A stretch of 5,566 nucleotides of DNA from an uncultured Clostridia bacterium. Lineage in GTDB: Bacteria; Bacillota; Clostridia; TANB77; CAG-508. The stretch lies in contig CALXZS010000091.1 of the NCBI GenBank assembly GCA_944393305.1, positions 1 through 5,566 of the forward strand, given 5' to 3'. This document shows, one piece after another, positions 1 through 5,408 of this stretch. The notes beneath the pieces are model-generated. The model was not told the DNA's origin. It saw only the letters and a program-made list of their open reading frames with translations, and did no database searches. A program made the translations under genes and the position numbers. The stretch's first letter is position 1. The number at the start of each line of letters is the position of its first letter.

Positions 1-845
1 ATACTATTTACAATTTTATGTCCAAAATTATTGCATTTAATAATAGGAAAATTATATTCTTTAGTATACTCTAACAGTAAATCTTCCATTTGAGGGTACA
101 TATCACCATCTTTTTGCAAGTCATAGTTATAACCTATTATAACACCTTTAATCTTATCAAAAATTCCATATTGTTTTAAATGAGCAAATCTTCTTTGACA
201 TTCATTAGGAGATGTCTTATAACTTTCAATAAGTAAGATTTTATCTTGCATATCTGGTAAATATTCTGTACCTAAAAGATACATCATACATCCTAAATTT
301 GTTCCAATTGTTTTACCTATTACATTACCTTCTCTTACAATTTTTTTGTTTCCACTATGAAAACTTTCTAGATTGTTATTTATAAATACATTTTCAAACT
401 CTTTATACATTTCATTTGCAACAAATTCTCCATAGCCTGTAAAATTAGGTCCATGAAATGTTACAAGTCCAGTTTTCTCATAAATAGCTTGTAATAAAAC
501 AGTCACATCGCTATATCCTATAAAAATTTTTGGATTTTCTTTTATGACTTCATAATCTAATAAATCAATAAAGGTATTACAAGTTTCTCCTCCTTCTAAG
601 CATATAATTGCTTTTACCTCTTTATCATTAAACATATCCATAATGTCTTCTGCTTTCTGTTCTTTTGTTCCTGCAGAACCATAATAGTCTTCAAATATAT
701 ATTTACCCCTTTTTATTTTGAAACCTTTATCTAAAAAAAGTTGCTCTGCTTTATAAAATAAATCATATTTATCATCATATTTTAAACTATTAGATACACC
801 AACAATACCTATGGTATCTCCATAATTCAGTTTATTTGCAAGCAT
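1..845 (-). CDS. S66-family serine peptidase (LD-carboxypeptidase / MccF-like), 3' end outside window
   Basis: 281 codons are visible, beginning MLANKLNYGDTIGIVGVSN; the frame is still open at the window edge. The S66 catalytic triad can be placed: nucleophile Ser112 in the elbow GYSDVT, Glu207 in LLIESYKTSPNE, and His276 in NNFGHK. Order and spacing match the family, whose members are usually about 300-345 residues, so perhaps 20-60 C-terminal residues are missing. S66 enzymes are cytoplasmic: LdcA-type members trim the terminal D-Ala of muropeptide tetrapeptides during wall recycling, while MccF-type members cleave the amide linking aspartate to the nucleotide in processed microcin C. I cannot tell which applies; the nucleotide-active neighbours lean slightly towards MccF. 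The start is supported by GGAGGA five bases upstream of the ATG. It lies 64 bp after the phosphatase on the same strand and is probably in the same operon. No signal peptide is seen. Confidence 0.9.
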   Translation of the reverse strand, partial: MLANKLNYGDTIGIVGVSNSLKYDDKYDLFYKAEQLFLDKGFKIKRGKYIFEDYYGSAGTKEQKAEDIMDMFNDKEVKAIICLEGGETCNTFIDLLDYEVIKENPKIFIGYSDVTVLLQAIYEKTGLVTFHGPNFTGYGEFVANEMYKEFENVFINNNLESFHSGNKKIVREGNVIGKTIGTNLGCMMYLLGTEYLPDMQDKILLIESYKTSPNECQRRFAHLKQYGIFDKIKGVIIGYNYDLQKDGDMYPQMEDLLLEYTKEYNFPIIKCNNFGHKIVNS

Positions 846-897
846 TTAAATCCTCCCTTACTTAGTTATTATTTTCCATCTATAATTTCTTGTTTTT

Positions 898-917
898 GCT
901 CCATATCTTCTATTTCA
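898..917 (-). pseudogene. Possible 3' scar of a second MBL-fold gene
   Basis: The bases around the phosphatase stop resemble the extreme 3' end of the intact MBL gene (1893-1911). Bases 910-917 equal 1904-1911, and extending to the GGAG just beyond gives about 18 matches with two single-base gaps. Upstream of this, the sequence matches the end of the phosphatase pseudogene (916-954 with 2621-2659). The simplest reading is that a second MBL copy was deleted from the last phosphatase codons to its own last codons, a net loss of about 711 bp. The last Lys codon and TAG stop of the intact phosphatase would then come from MBL sequence. The match is short and AT-rich, so chance is possible. Confidence 0.35.
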
Positions 918-1437
918 ATTCATATTCCTTCATTTCACAGTTTTTTAATCCTCTGTTTAAAAACTTTCCATCTTTGATTCCTTCAAAGTATCCACTAAAT
1001 GCTTTAGAAACTCCACTATGAGCAACTATTAAAACCTTTTTGTAGTCTTTTGATTTTAATTCATCTAAGAAACTGTAAACCCTTTTAAAAAACTCTTGTA
1101 TATTTTCACTAGTACCATACTGAATATTTGAATAATAAAACCAATACTCTTCCCTATTTGTAACACTAATAGATTGTCCATTAAGACTTCCAGGATTTCT
1201 TTCTTTAATTCTATCATCAAATATAATTTCTTTATTATTAATATTTATAATTTTAGCAGTGTGAGTAGCTCTAATAAGTGGAGATGAAATAATAATATCA
1301 AAATCAAGATCTTTGATTTTCTCTCTTAAAACTAAAGCTTGATTTATGCCTGTTTCATTTAAATCTTCGTCTTCAGTACTATATTTTTTATATAAATTAT
1401 GATTAACTTGTCCATGTCTAACTAAATAGATTTTCAT
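910..1437 (-). CDS. Histidine phosphatase superfamily protein (phosphoglycerate-mutase-like), intact copy
   Basis: 175 residues, a normal length for a minimal single-domain member. The signature MKIYLVRHGQ places phospho-acceptor His8 after Arg7. Other core residues are Arg56 in SSPLIRATHTA, probable general acid Glu79 in IKERNPGSLNG, and the second catalytic His140 in VLIVAHSG. These enzymes remove phosphate through a phospho-histidine intermediate; substrates range from sugar phosphates to nucleotides and cofactor intermediates, and cannot be read here. Start: AAAGG lies seven bases upstream of the ATG. This is the only intact phosphatase in the window; a damaged paralogue lies at 2618-2949. 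It belongs to the downstream copy of a duplicated cassette, preceded by a GNAT scar and a gutted nucleosidase gene. Its expression presumably depends on read-through from the promoter near 4959-4987. Confidence 0.92.
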   Translation of the reverse strand: MKIYLVRHGQVNHNLYKKYSTEDEDLNETGINQALVLREKIKDLDFDIIISSPLIRATHTAKIININNKEIIFDDRIKERNPGSLNGQSISVTNREEYWFYYSNIQYGTSENIQEFFKRVYSFLDELKSKDYKKVLIVAHSGVSKAFSGYFEGIKDGKFLNRGLKNCEMKEYELK

Positions 1438-1487
1438 TTTTTAACCTTTCATATAAATTTGTTTAATTTTCTTTATAATTCTAAATT
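1438..1487 (-). pseudogene. Scar of a deleted second GNAT acetyltransferase gene
   Basis: The 50 bp between the nucleosidase fragment and the intact phosphatase match both ends of the intact GNAT gene. The right part, around 1475-1487, corresponds to the GNAT start region at 3482-3494, with the TTG start degraded to TTTAG. The left part, 1438-1465, corresponds to the GNAT end region just upstream of the phosphatase start (2950-2977). The offset between the copies changes from 2007 bp on the nucleosidase side to 1512 bp on the phosphatase side. The second GNAT has therefore lost a net 495 bp, leaving only its edges and the ribosome binding site of the next gene. Confidence 0.7.
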
Positions 1488-1885
1488 TTAATTATTACTT
1501 AAACTATATAACATATCTTCAATTATCTTATCACTTTTTATATCATTTATTTTAGTGATTAAATGATTGTTTGTAGTAAGTTCATAAGATGTATCATCAT
1601 TAATATTTGGACAACTAATCTTCTTACCTACAAACCAACTTTTATTAATCATATATGCAATTACAGATATATCCCAAAGCACTCTTCTTTCTTGCAATCC
1701 ATGATATCCATCATTATAAAATCTTTCTAATAAATAATTGCACAGCTCACTTTTATTTTTTAGATAGTGTTCTAGTTCATAAATAGATGTTCTTAAATTC
1801 GAAGCTACATTTTTACAAAGTATAACTGTTAGTTTAACTTTTGACTCGAACACAGTAAAATTTTATATTACATTCCTATTTGCAT
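1488..1885 (-). pseudogene. Gutted second copy of the HAD-nucleoside hydrolase fusion gene
   Basis: Codons from about 1852 down to the TAA at 1488-1490 encode 120 residues that align without gaps to the last 120 of the intact fusion protein, with 108 identical by hand count. The fragment carries the C-terminal part of the nucleoside hydrolase domain, including LWDISVIAY, but lacks the HAD domain and the N-terminal metal-binding Asp cluster. It could be read from a GTG at 1853, but no ribosome binding site precedes it and TAA lies in frame just upstream. Just before it is a stub: GGAGAG, then ATG at 1885 encoding M-Q-I-G-M and a stop. This resembles the true start M-N-I-G-I of the intact gene, including its GGAGAG leader. 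The gene therefore looks internally deleted by about 1.03 kb, not truncated at its 5' end. It should not yield a working enzyme. Confidence 0.85.
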
Positions 1886-1895
1886 AGTATCTCTC

Positions 1896-2609
1896 CTATA
1901 TTTCTATTTCATAAAAATCTTCTTTTACAATAATATTTTCAAAGTTACCTTTTGTTATAATATTTCTAGTTTCATCCCTTAAATGAGTACATAATACTTT
2001 TTTATTATACTTTTTTGTCAAATAATCTAAATCATTAATTCCTAGATGACAACTATCTCCAATATCTAATGATGAATCGCTTATAATCATTTGTGATTTT
2101 TTAAATATTTCCTCAATATTATTACATAATCCAGAATCACCAGTTAATCCTAATTTATTATCTATAACGTAGCCTAAAGCTGGTTTTTCCTCTCCATGGA
2201 GAACTAAATATGACTTAATAAAATAATTATCAATTTCTATTTCATTTTCTAATATTTCTATAAATTCTATATTAAAAAACTGTTCAATTTCTTTTTCGTC
2301 TTCAAAATTATAGGCATTAAAAAGCTTTATTATTTTATTTTTTATACCTAAGGGGCCTACTATTTTTATATTCTTCTTTGATTTTAAATAATTAAATATA
2401 TATTTCAAGAAAAATGGAATATCCGCGGTATGATCACCATGCATATGAGTTATTAATATAATATCTATTAAGCCTACATTTATATTTTCTTTTAACAATT
2501 GTTTAATTGTACCATTTGGCATATCAACAATTATCTTATTATCAATTAATGTGCAAGCACTATTATATGCTGTGTACATCGCACCTGTTCCTACTAATTT
2601 TATTTTCAT
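1896..2609 (-). CDS. MBL-fold metal-dependent hydrolase (RNase Z / PhnP-like class)
   Basis: 237 residues, typical for a compact metallo-beta-lactamase-fold hydrolase. Zinc ligands can be placed: His55, His57, Asp59 and His60 in THMHGDH, His138 in VLHGE, Asp158 in LTGDSG, and His209 in LCTHL. His188 in CHLG is another likely active-site histidine. The opening MKIKLVGTGA followed by S-A-C-T-L-I is the pattern of the RNase Z/phosphodiesterase-like branch, whose members hydrolyse phosphodiester or cyclic phosphate bonds. A phosphorylated or nucleotide-type substrate is therefore plausible but unproven. No signal peptide is seen, so it should be cytoplasmic. The ribosome binding site (GGTGA) overlaps the TAG stop of the upstream phosphatase frame, eight bases before the ATG, which implies translational coupling in the ancestral operon. 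The coupling partner is now a pseudogene. Confidence 0.92.
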   Translation of the reverse strand: MKIKLVGTGAMYTAYNSACTLIDNKIIVDMPNGTIKQLLKENINVGLIDIILITHMHGDHTADIPFFLKYIFNYLKSKKNIKIVGPLGIKNKIIKLFNAYNFEDEKEIEQFFNIEFIEILENEIEIDNYFIKSYLVLHGEEKPALGYVIDNKLGLTGDSGLCNNIEEIFKKSQMIISDSSLDIGDSCHLGINDLDYLTKKYNKKVLCTHLRDETRNIITKGNFENIIVKEDFYEIEI

Positions 2610-2617
2610 ATAATCAC

Positions 2618-2949
2618 CTACAATTCATATTCTTTCATTTCACAGTTTTTAAATCCTCTAAGAAACTGTAAACTCTTTTAAAAAATCTTGTATATTTTCA
2701 CTAGTACCATACTGAACATTTGAATAATAAAACCAATATTCTTCGCTATTTGTAACACTAATAGATTGTCCATTAAGATTTCCTGGATTTCTCTCTTTAA
2801 TTCTATCATCAAATATAATTTCTTTATTATTAATATTTATAATTTTAGCAGTGTGAGCAGTTCTAGCTTGTTTCATTTAAATCTTCAGTACTATATTTTT
2901 TATATAAGTTATGATTAACTTGTCCATGTCTAACTAAATATATTTTCAT
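2618..2949 (-). pseudogene. Histidine phosphatase, decayed copy with five indels
   Basis: This is a close paralogue of the intact phosphatase at 910-1437. The start MKIYLVRHGQVNHN is intact with His8, but the frame ends after 27 codons (NETS, then TAG). Aligned to the intact copy it has lost, in gene order: 6 bp (a CTTC repeat collapse near 2885), 11 bp (near 2870), 63 bp (near 2865), 1 bp (near 2686) and 112 bp (near 2658). These total 193 bp, which equals the change in offset between copies from 1512 to 1705. The losses remove the Arg56 region and second catalytic His140, so no phosphatase can result. A 72-codon frame at 2658-2876 is only the surviving middle of the old gene read from an out-of-frame ATG. 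The gene start overlaps the end of the GNAT gene by 20 bp. Confidence 0.9.
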
Positions 2950-3493
2950 TTTTTAACCTTCCATAATAATTATTTAAACCTAAGTATCTATTATTCCAAA
3001 GTTCACATTTTTCAGTAAAGCAATAGGTATATATTAATGTTGGATTATTTTTATTATCGTTTTCTAAAGTATACTTTTCTTTAATTTGCATTATTTTATC
3101 GTATAAAGAAACTGCTGGTCTACCTTTCCAATATGTGGTTTCAATTCTAAAATATAAAAATTCTCTTAAATCTCTTACATAATCTATTGTGTCTTCTAAT
3201 ATTTGCTTTCCAAATCCTCTATTTCTAAACTCTGGTACAACGCAAAACCAATCAAGCCAAATTGATTCCTTGTCGATATTTTCTGTATATACACCAGTTA
3301 TTCCAATAGGTACATTATTATAATATGCGATAAAAGAGACATAATCTTTTTTTGCATTAATAGCTTTATCTAAGAAATTTTCTTTATCTGGATTGTCTTT
3401 CCATTCATTTTTCTGAATATTAAATGCTAAATCCATATTATCTGTTGTAACTTGTTCGTATCTTATTTCTTTATTTTTACTTATAATTTTCAA
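2930..3493 (-). CDS. GNAT-family N-acetyltransferase, TTG start
   Basis: 187 residues. The acetyl-CoA signature is clear: VVPEFRNRGFGKQIL at about 85-99, with the pyrophosphate-binding R-N-R-G-F-G loop at 90-95, preceded by the beta-strand IWLDWFCV. GNAT enzymes move an acetyl group from acetyl-CoA to an amine on a small molecule, peptide or protein; the acceptor cannot be read. The C-terminal part after about residue 120 (YWKGRPAVSLYDK onward) is less typical and may shape acceptor specificity. The start codon is TTG, one base after the TAA of the nucleosidase fusion. AGGAGC lies seven bases before it, inside the last codons of the upstream gene, so the pair is probably translationally coupled. 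The 3' end runs 20 bp into the phosphatase pseudogene. A second copy was deleted at 1438-1487. In this setting a detoxifying role, as for MccE of the microcin C system, is possible but speculative. Confidence 0.9.
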   Translation of the reverse strand: MKIISKNKEIRYEQVTTDNMDLAFNIQKNEWKDNPDKENFLDKAINAKKDYVSFIAYYNNVPIGITGVYTENIDKESIWLDWFCVVPEFRNRGFGKQILEDTIDYVRDLREFLYFRIETTYWKGRPAVSLYDKIMQIKEKYTLENDNKNNPTLIYTYCFTEKCELWNNRYLGLNNYYGRLKNENIFS

Positions 3494-3494
3494 T

Positions 3495-4925
3495 TTAATT
3501 GCTCCTTAAACTATATAACATATCTTCAATTATATTATCACTTTTCATATCATTTATCATAGTGATTAAATGATTGTTTGTAGTAAGTTCATAAGATGTA
3601 TCATCATTAATTTTAGGGCAACTAATCTTCTTACCTACAAACCAATTTTTATTAATCATATATGCAATTACAGATATATCCCATAATACTCTTCTTTCTT
3701 GCAATCCATGATATCCATCATTATAAAATCTTTCTAATAAATAATTGCACAGCTCACTTTTATTTTTTAGATAGTGTTCTAGTTCATAAATAGATGTTCT
3801 TAAATTTGAAGCAACATTTCTGCAAGGTATTATTGTTAAATTCACTTTTGAATTAAACAATATTCTATCTGCTTCTATATCCTGCTTAAAATTAAATTCA
3901 TCATTATTATCTTGAAGCAAACTATGTCCGCCTAGCCAGATTACTTCAATTTTATCTATTATTTTAGGTTCTGTTTCTATTGCAAGAGCAATATTAGTAA
4001 TTGCACCTATTGCTAAGATATATGTTTTATCCTTTTTTAGGGCAATTTCAATTATTTGATTTACTGCATCGTTTTCTTCTTTATATCCATTTTTTATATA
4101 ATGTGTAGAACCTTTAAACACTTTATTATCTGTATCAAAATTTAACCAACCACAGATTTTTAATATTTCATTATAACTTAAATCCTGCCCTTCTTTTATA
4201 GTTAGTTTGCTTTTTTTATGAGAGTATGGTGCTACTGTAATTGCTTCAACATTAAATATATCTTGATTTTTTAGCATGTATGCAAGTGCAAACTGGTCAT
4301 CACATTCATTATATGTATCTGTATCTAATATTACATTTATCTTTTCTTTTTTAAAATTAATAATAAAATCATAAATTTCTTTCCAATTATGAACTCTTTT
4401 TAGAGAATCTGTTTGTCTATTATATGGTGTATCCATAAGTAAAGCTGTAACTTTAGTTTTATCAACCTCTAATTGTATTCGAGAAGAATCATCTACCATA
4501 ATACTAATATTATTTTCTAAACATACTTTAGCTTTTTCTGATGAATCAAATGTATTAGTAAGTATTAATTTATCATATTGGATATCATATTTTTCTAACC
4601 AATCTGTAGTCATTTTATATGGACTAGAATATTCACCATTATCTCTACCACTAATTATATATATTTTATATCCTCTTTCTCTTAATTTTTTTATATATTC
4701 AGGAGCTCCATCTATTACCTTTAAATTCTGAGCTATTCTTTCTATATTTTTATAATAAAAATCATCAAATTCATCTTTTGACCAGTCAAACATACCTCTT
4801 GTTATATAAGCGTCTTTATTTACTATGCCTGAATTTCTTAGCTCTTTATCATGCTTTAAAAACTCTCTTAGTAATTTCTCATTAAAATTGGATAAAACAT
4901 TATCTATATCTATGCCAATATTCAC
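3495..4925 (-). CDS. Bifunctional HAD 5'-nucleotidase-like / nucleoside hydrolase fusion
   Basis: 476 residues from the GTG start. Residues 1-195 form a HAD phosphatase of the 5'(3')-deoxyribonucleotidase (NT5C) type: nucleophile Asp6 and Asp8 in GIDIDNVL, Ser92 in YIISGR, Lys131 or Lys133 in SSEKAK, and Asp145-Asp146 in IMVDDSS. Residues 196-476 form an inosine-uridine nucleoside hydrolase-type domain: Ca-binding cluster DTDTYNECDDQFAL (201-214), FNFKQD (344-349), and Asp416 in LWDIS where many homologues have His-Asp. The order suggests consecutive steps, nucleotide to nucleoside to base plus ribose, in one cytoplasmic polypeptide. GTG at 4925 is chosen because AAGGAGG lies six bases upstream and the HAD core begins there; an ATG at 4958 has no ribosome binding site and sits at the -10. 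It is the first gene of the operon, and a gutted paralogue lies at 1488-1885. Confidence 0.92.
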   Translation of the reverse strand: MNIGIDIDNVLSNFNEKLLREFLKHDKELRNSGIVNKDAYITRGMFDWSKDEFDDFYYKNIERIAQNLKVIDGAPEYIKKLRERGYKIYIISGRDNGEYSSPYKMTTDWLEKYDIQYDKLILTNTFDSSEKAKVCLENNISIMVDDSSRIQLEVDKTKVTALLMDTPYNRQTDSLKRVHNWKEIYDFIINFKKEKINVILDTDTYNECDDQFALAYMLKNQDIFNVEAITVAPYSHKKSKLTIKEGQDLSYNEILKICGWLNFDTDNKVFKGSTHYIKNGYKEENDAVNQIIEIALKKDKTYILAIGAITNIALAIETEPKIIDKIEVIWLGGHSLLQDNNDEFNFKQDIEADRILFNSKVNLTIIPCRNVASNLRTSIYELEHYLKNKSELCNYLLERFYNDGYHGLQERRVLWDISVIAYMINKNWFVGKKISCPKINDDTSYELTTNNHLITMINDMKSDNIIEDMLYSLRSN

Positions 4926-4931
4926 TTCTCT

Positions 4932-4938
4932 CCTCCTT
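4932..4938 (-). promoter_or_regulatory. Strong ribosome binding site fixing the GTG start of the fusion gene
   Basis: AAGGAGG on the minus strand, six bases before the GTG at 4925. This near-perfect Shine-Dalgarno sequence decides the start against the in-frame ATG at 4958. A shortened version (GGAGAG) precedes the start stub of the second gene copy near 1885. Confidence 0.85.
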
Positions 4939-4958
4939 AATAAGTTAATTTTAAACAT

Positions 4959-4987
4959 ATACTATCATAAAAATCTATTTGTTTCAA
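4959..4987 (-). promoter_or_regulatory. Predicted sigma-A-type promoter of the nucleosidase operon
   Basis: On the minus strand, TTGAAA (4982-4987) and TAGTAT (4959-4964) are separated by 17 bp. The -35 matches consensus at five of six positions and the -10 at four of six. Initiation is expected near 4952, giving a leader of about 27 bases to the GTG. No operator or riboswitch is recognised in this short space. Confidence 0.6.
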
Positions 4988-5022
4988 CAAAGTGTTAAAT
5001 TTATATCATCTTATTTTATCAT

Positions 5023-5064
5023 GCTAAAAGAGGTAAGCAATAATAACCACTCACCTCTTTTAGC
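5023..5064 (-). terminator. Hairpin, probable (bidirectional-type) terminator after the small membrane protein gene
   Basis: Perfect 12-bp inverted arms at 5023-5034 and 5053-5064 (GCTAAAAGAGGT and its complement), with two more pairs inside after one mismatch. The GC part of the stem is flanked by AAAA on one side and TTTT on the other, so it could act on either strand. The T run is only four long, so termination may be partial and allow read-through into the operon. It lies 29 bp after the stop of the 67-residue gene and 35 bp upstream of the operon promoter -35. Confidence 0.6.
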
Positions 5065-5093
5065 GATAATTATGAAAAATCATCCAATATTAA

Positions 5094-5297
5094 TTATTTT
5101 TTACTTTTTTGTTTTGCTCTCGAATAGGCGCTATAGATTGCGACAAAACCATCACTTGAACATAATAAAACTAATAATATTAACAGTGCTGGCTTTGTAA
5201 ACAAAAATATAGCTACGATAAATAAGATAATTGTATCATTAATCAAAAAGCTAAGTAAAAGATGATTCCGTATAAAATCGATGATATTCTTTTTCAT
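5094..5297 (-). CDS. Small membrane protein of unknown function, two predicted TM segments
   Basis: 67 residues, not recognised as a named family. A short basic N-terminus (MKKNIIDFIRNH) is followed by a hydrophobic stretch at about 12-33, a Lys-Pro turn at 35-36, a second hydrophobic stretch at about 37-57, and a very basic C-terminus (SRAKQKSKK). Polar N20-D21 and S47-S48-D49 lie at the membrane edges. Translation is well supported: AGGAGGG lies four bases before the ATG, and a promoter with a consensus -10 lies upstream. It has its own promoter and is followed by a hairpin, so it is probably a separate unit from the nucleosidase operon. Size and hydrophobicity would also fit a small toxin-like or holin-like peptide or a membrane modulator, but nothing here identifies it as one. 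Confidence 0.75.
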   Translation of the reverse strand: MKKNIIDFIRNHLLLSFLINDTIILFIVAIFLFTKPALLILLVLLCSSDGFVAIYSAYSRAKQKSKK

Positions 5298-5331
5298 AAT
5301 TCCCTCCTGAAAAAAATTACTAAAGTTGTTG

Positions 5332-5373
5332 TATATTAACCTGCAAATCAGGATTTAAAAAGAAATTAATATA
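5332..5373 (-). promoter_or_regulatory. Inverted repeat in the leader of the small membrane protein gene
   Basis: Perfect 8-bp arms TATATTAA at 5332-5339 and its complement at 5366-5373, with a nested CCTG/CAGG stem at 5340-5343 and 5349-5352. The outer arm begins almost at the predicted transcription start, so the structure could form at the 5' end of the mRNA, or the DNA could be a repressor site. The outer stem is purely A/T and therefore weak. Confidence 0.4.
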
Positions 5374-5378
5374 AAATC

Positions 5379-5408
5379 ATTATACAATATAATTTTATTT
5401 ATTGTAAA
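5379..5408 (-). promoter_or_regulatory. Predicted sigma-A-type promoter of the small membrane protein gene
   Basis: On the minus strand, a consensus TATAAT (-10, 5379-5384) and TTTACA (-35, 5403-5408, five of six) are separated by 18 bp. Predicted initiation near 5372 gives a leader of about 75 bases containing the inverted repeat and an AGGAGGG ribosome binding site. Confidence 0.65.

Larger units (their letters stand above)
898..1890 (-). repeat. Downstream copy of a tandemly duplicated operon cassette (heavily deleted)
   Basis: Order in transcription: fusion-gene start stub, fusion-gene 3' third, GNAT scar, intact phosphatase, possible MBL scar. Every segment matches, in the same order, part of the upstream copy at 1893-4938. 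Offsets are about 3040 (fusion start), 2007 (fusion 3' part), 1512 (phosphatase start), 1705 (phosphatase end) and 994 (MBL end). Each jump marks a deletion in one copy. Confidence 0.8.
1893..4938 (-). repeat. Upstream copy of the duplicated operon cassette
   Basis: It holds the fusion gene, GNAT, decayed phosphatase and MBL, about 3.05 kb. The two copies probably join at 1886-1896, where the MBL stop (TAG) merges with GGAGAG, the remnant of the fusion-gene ribosome binding site. A shared GGAG at both parental ends could have been the recombination point. Confidence 0.7.

Noticed and set aside
845..910. Short frame MEQKQEIIDGK before the S66 gene as a leader peptide or microcin-like precursor
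   Set aside because: Only 11 codons, without a good ribosome binding site; more likely intergenic residue or part of the MBL scar.
2658..2876. 72-codon minus-strand frame starting MKQARTAHTAK as a real small protein
   Set aside because: It is the middle of the decayed phosphatase gene read from an internal ATG created by deletions; there is no ribosome binding site and no catalytic core.
4926..4958. ATG at 4958 as the start of the HAD-nucleoside hydrolase fusion
   Set aside because: It adds 11 residues that encode the ribosome binding site itself (LLRRRE) and it touches the predicted -10. GTG at 4925 has ideal spacing from AAGGAGG.
5023..5064. Hairpin as part of a type I toxin-antitoxin pair with the small membrane protein
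   Set aside because: A compact hairpin beside a small hydrophobic protein is suggestive, but no clear antisense promoter or known toxin signature was found.
4979..5200. Plus-strand open frame of 73 codons
   Set aside because: No ribosome binding site; it runs through the hairpin and lies antisense to the well-supported 67-residue gene.
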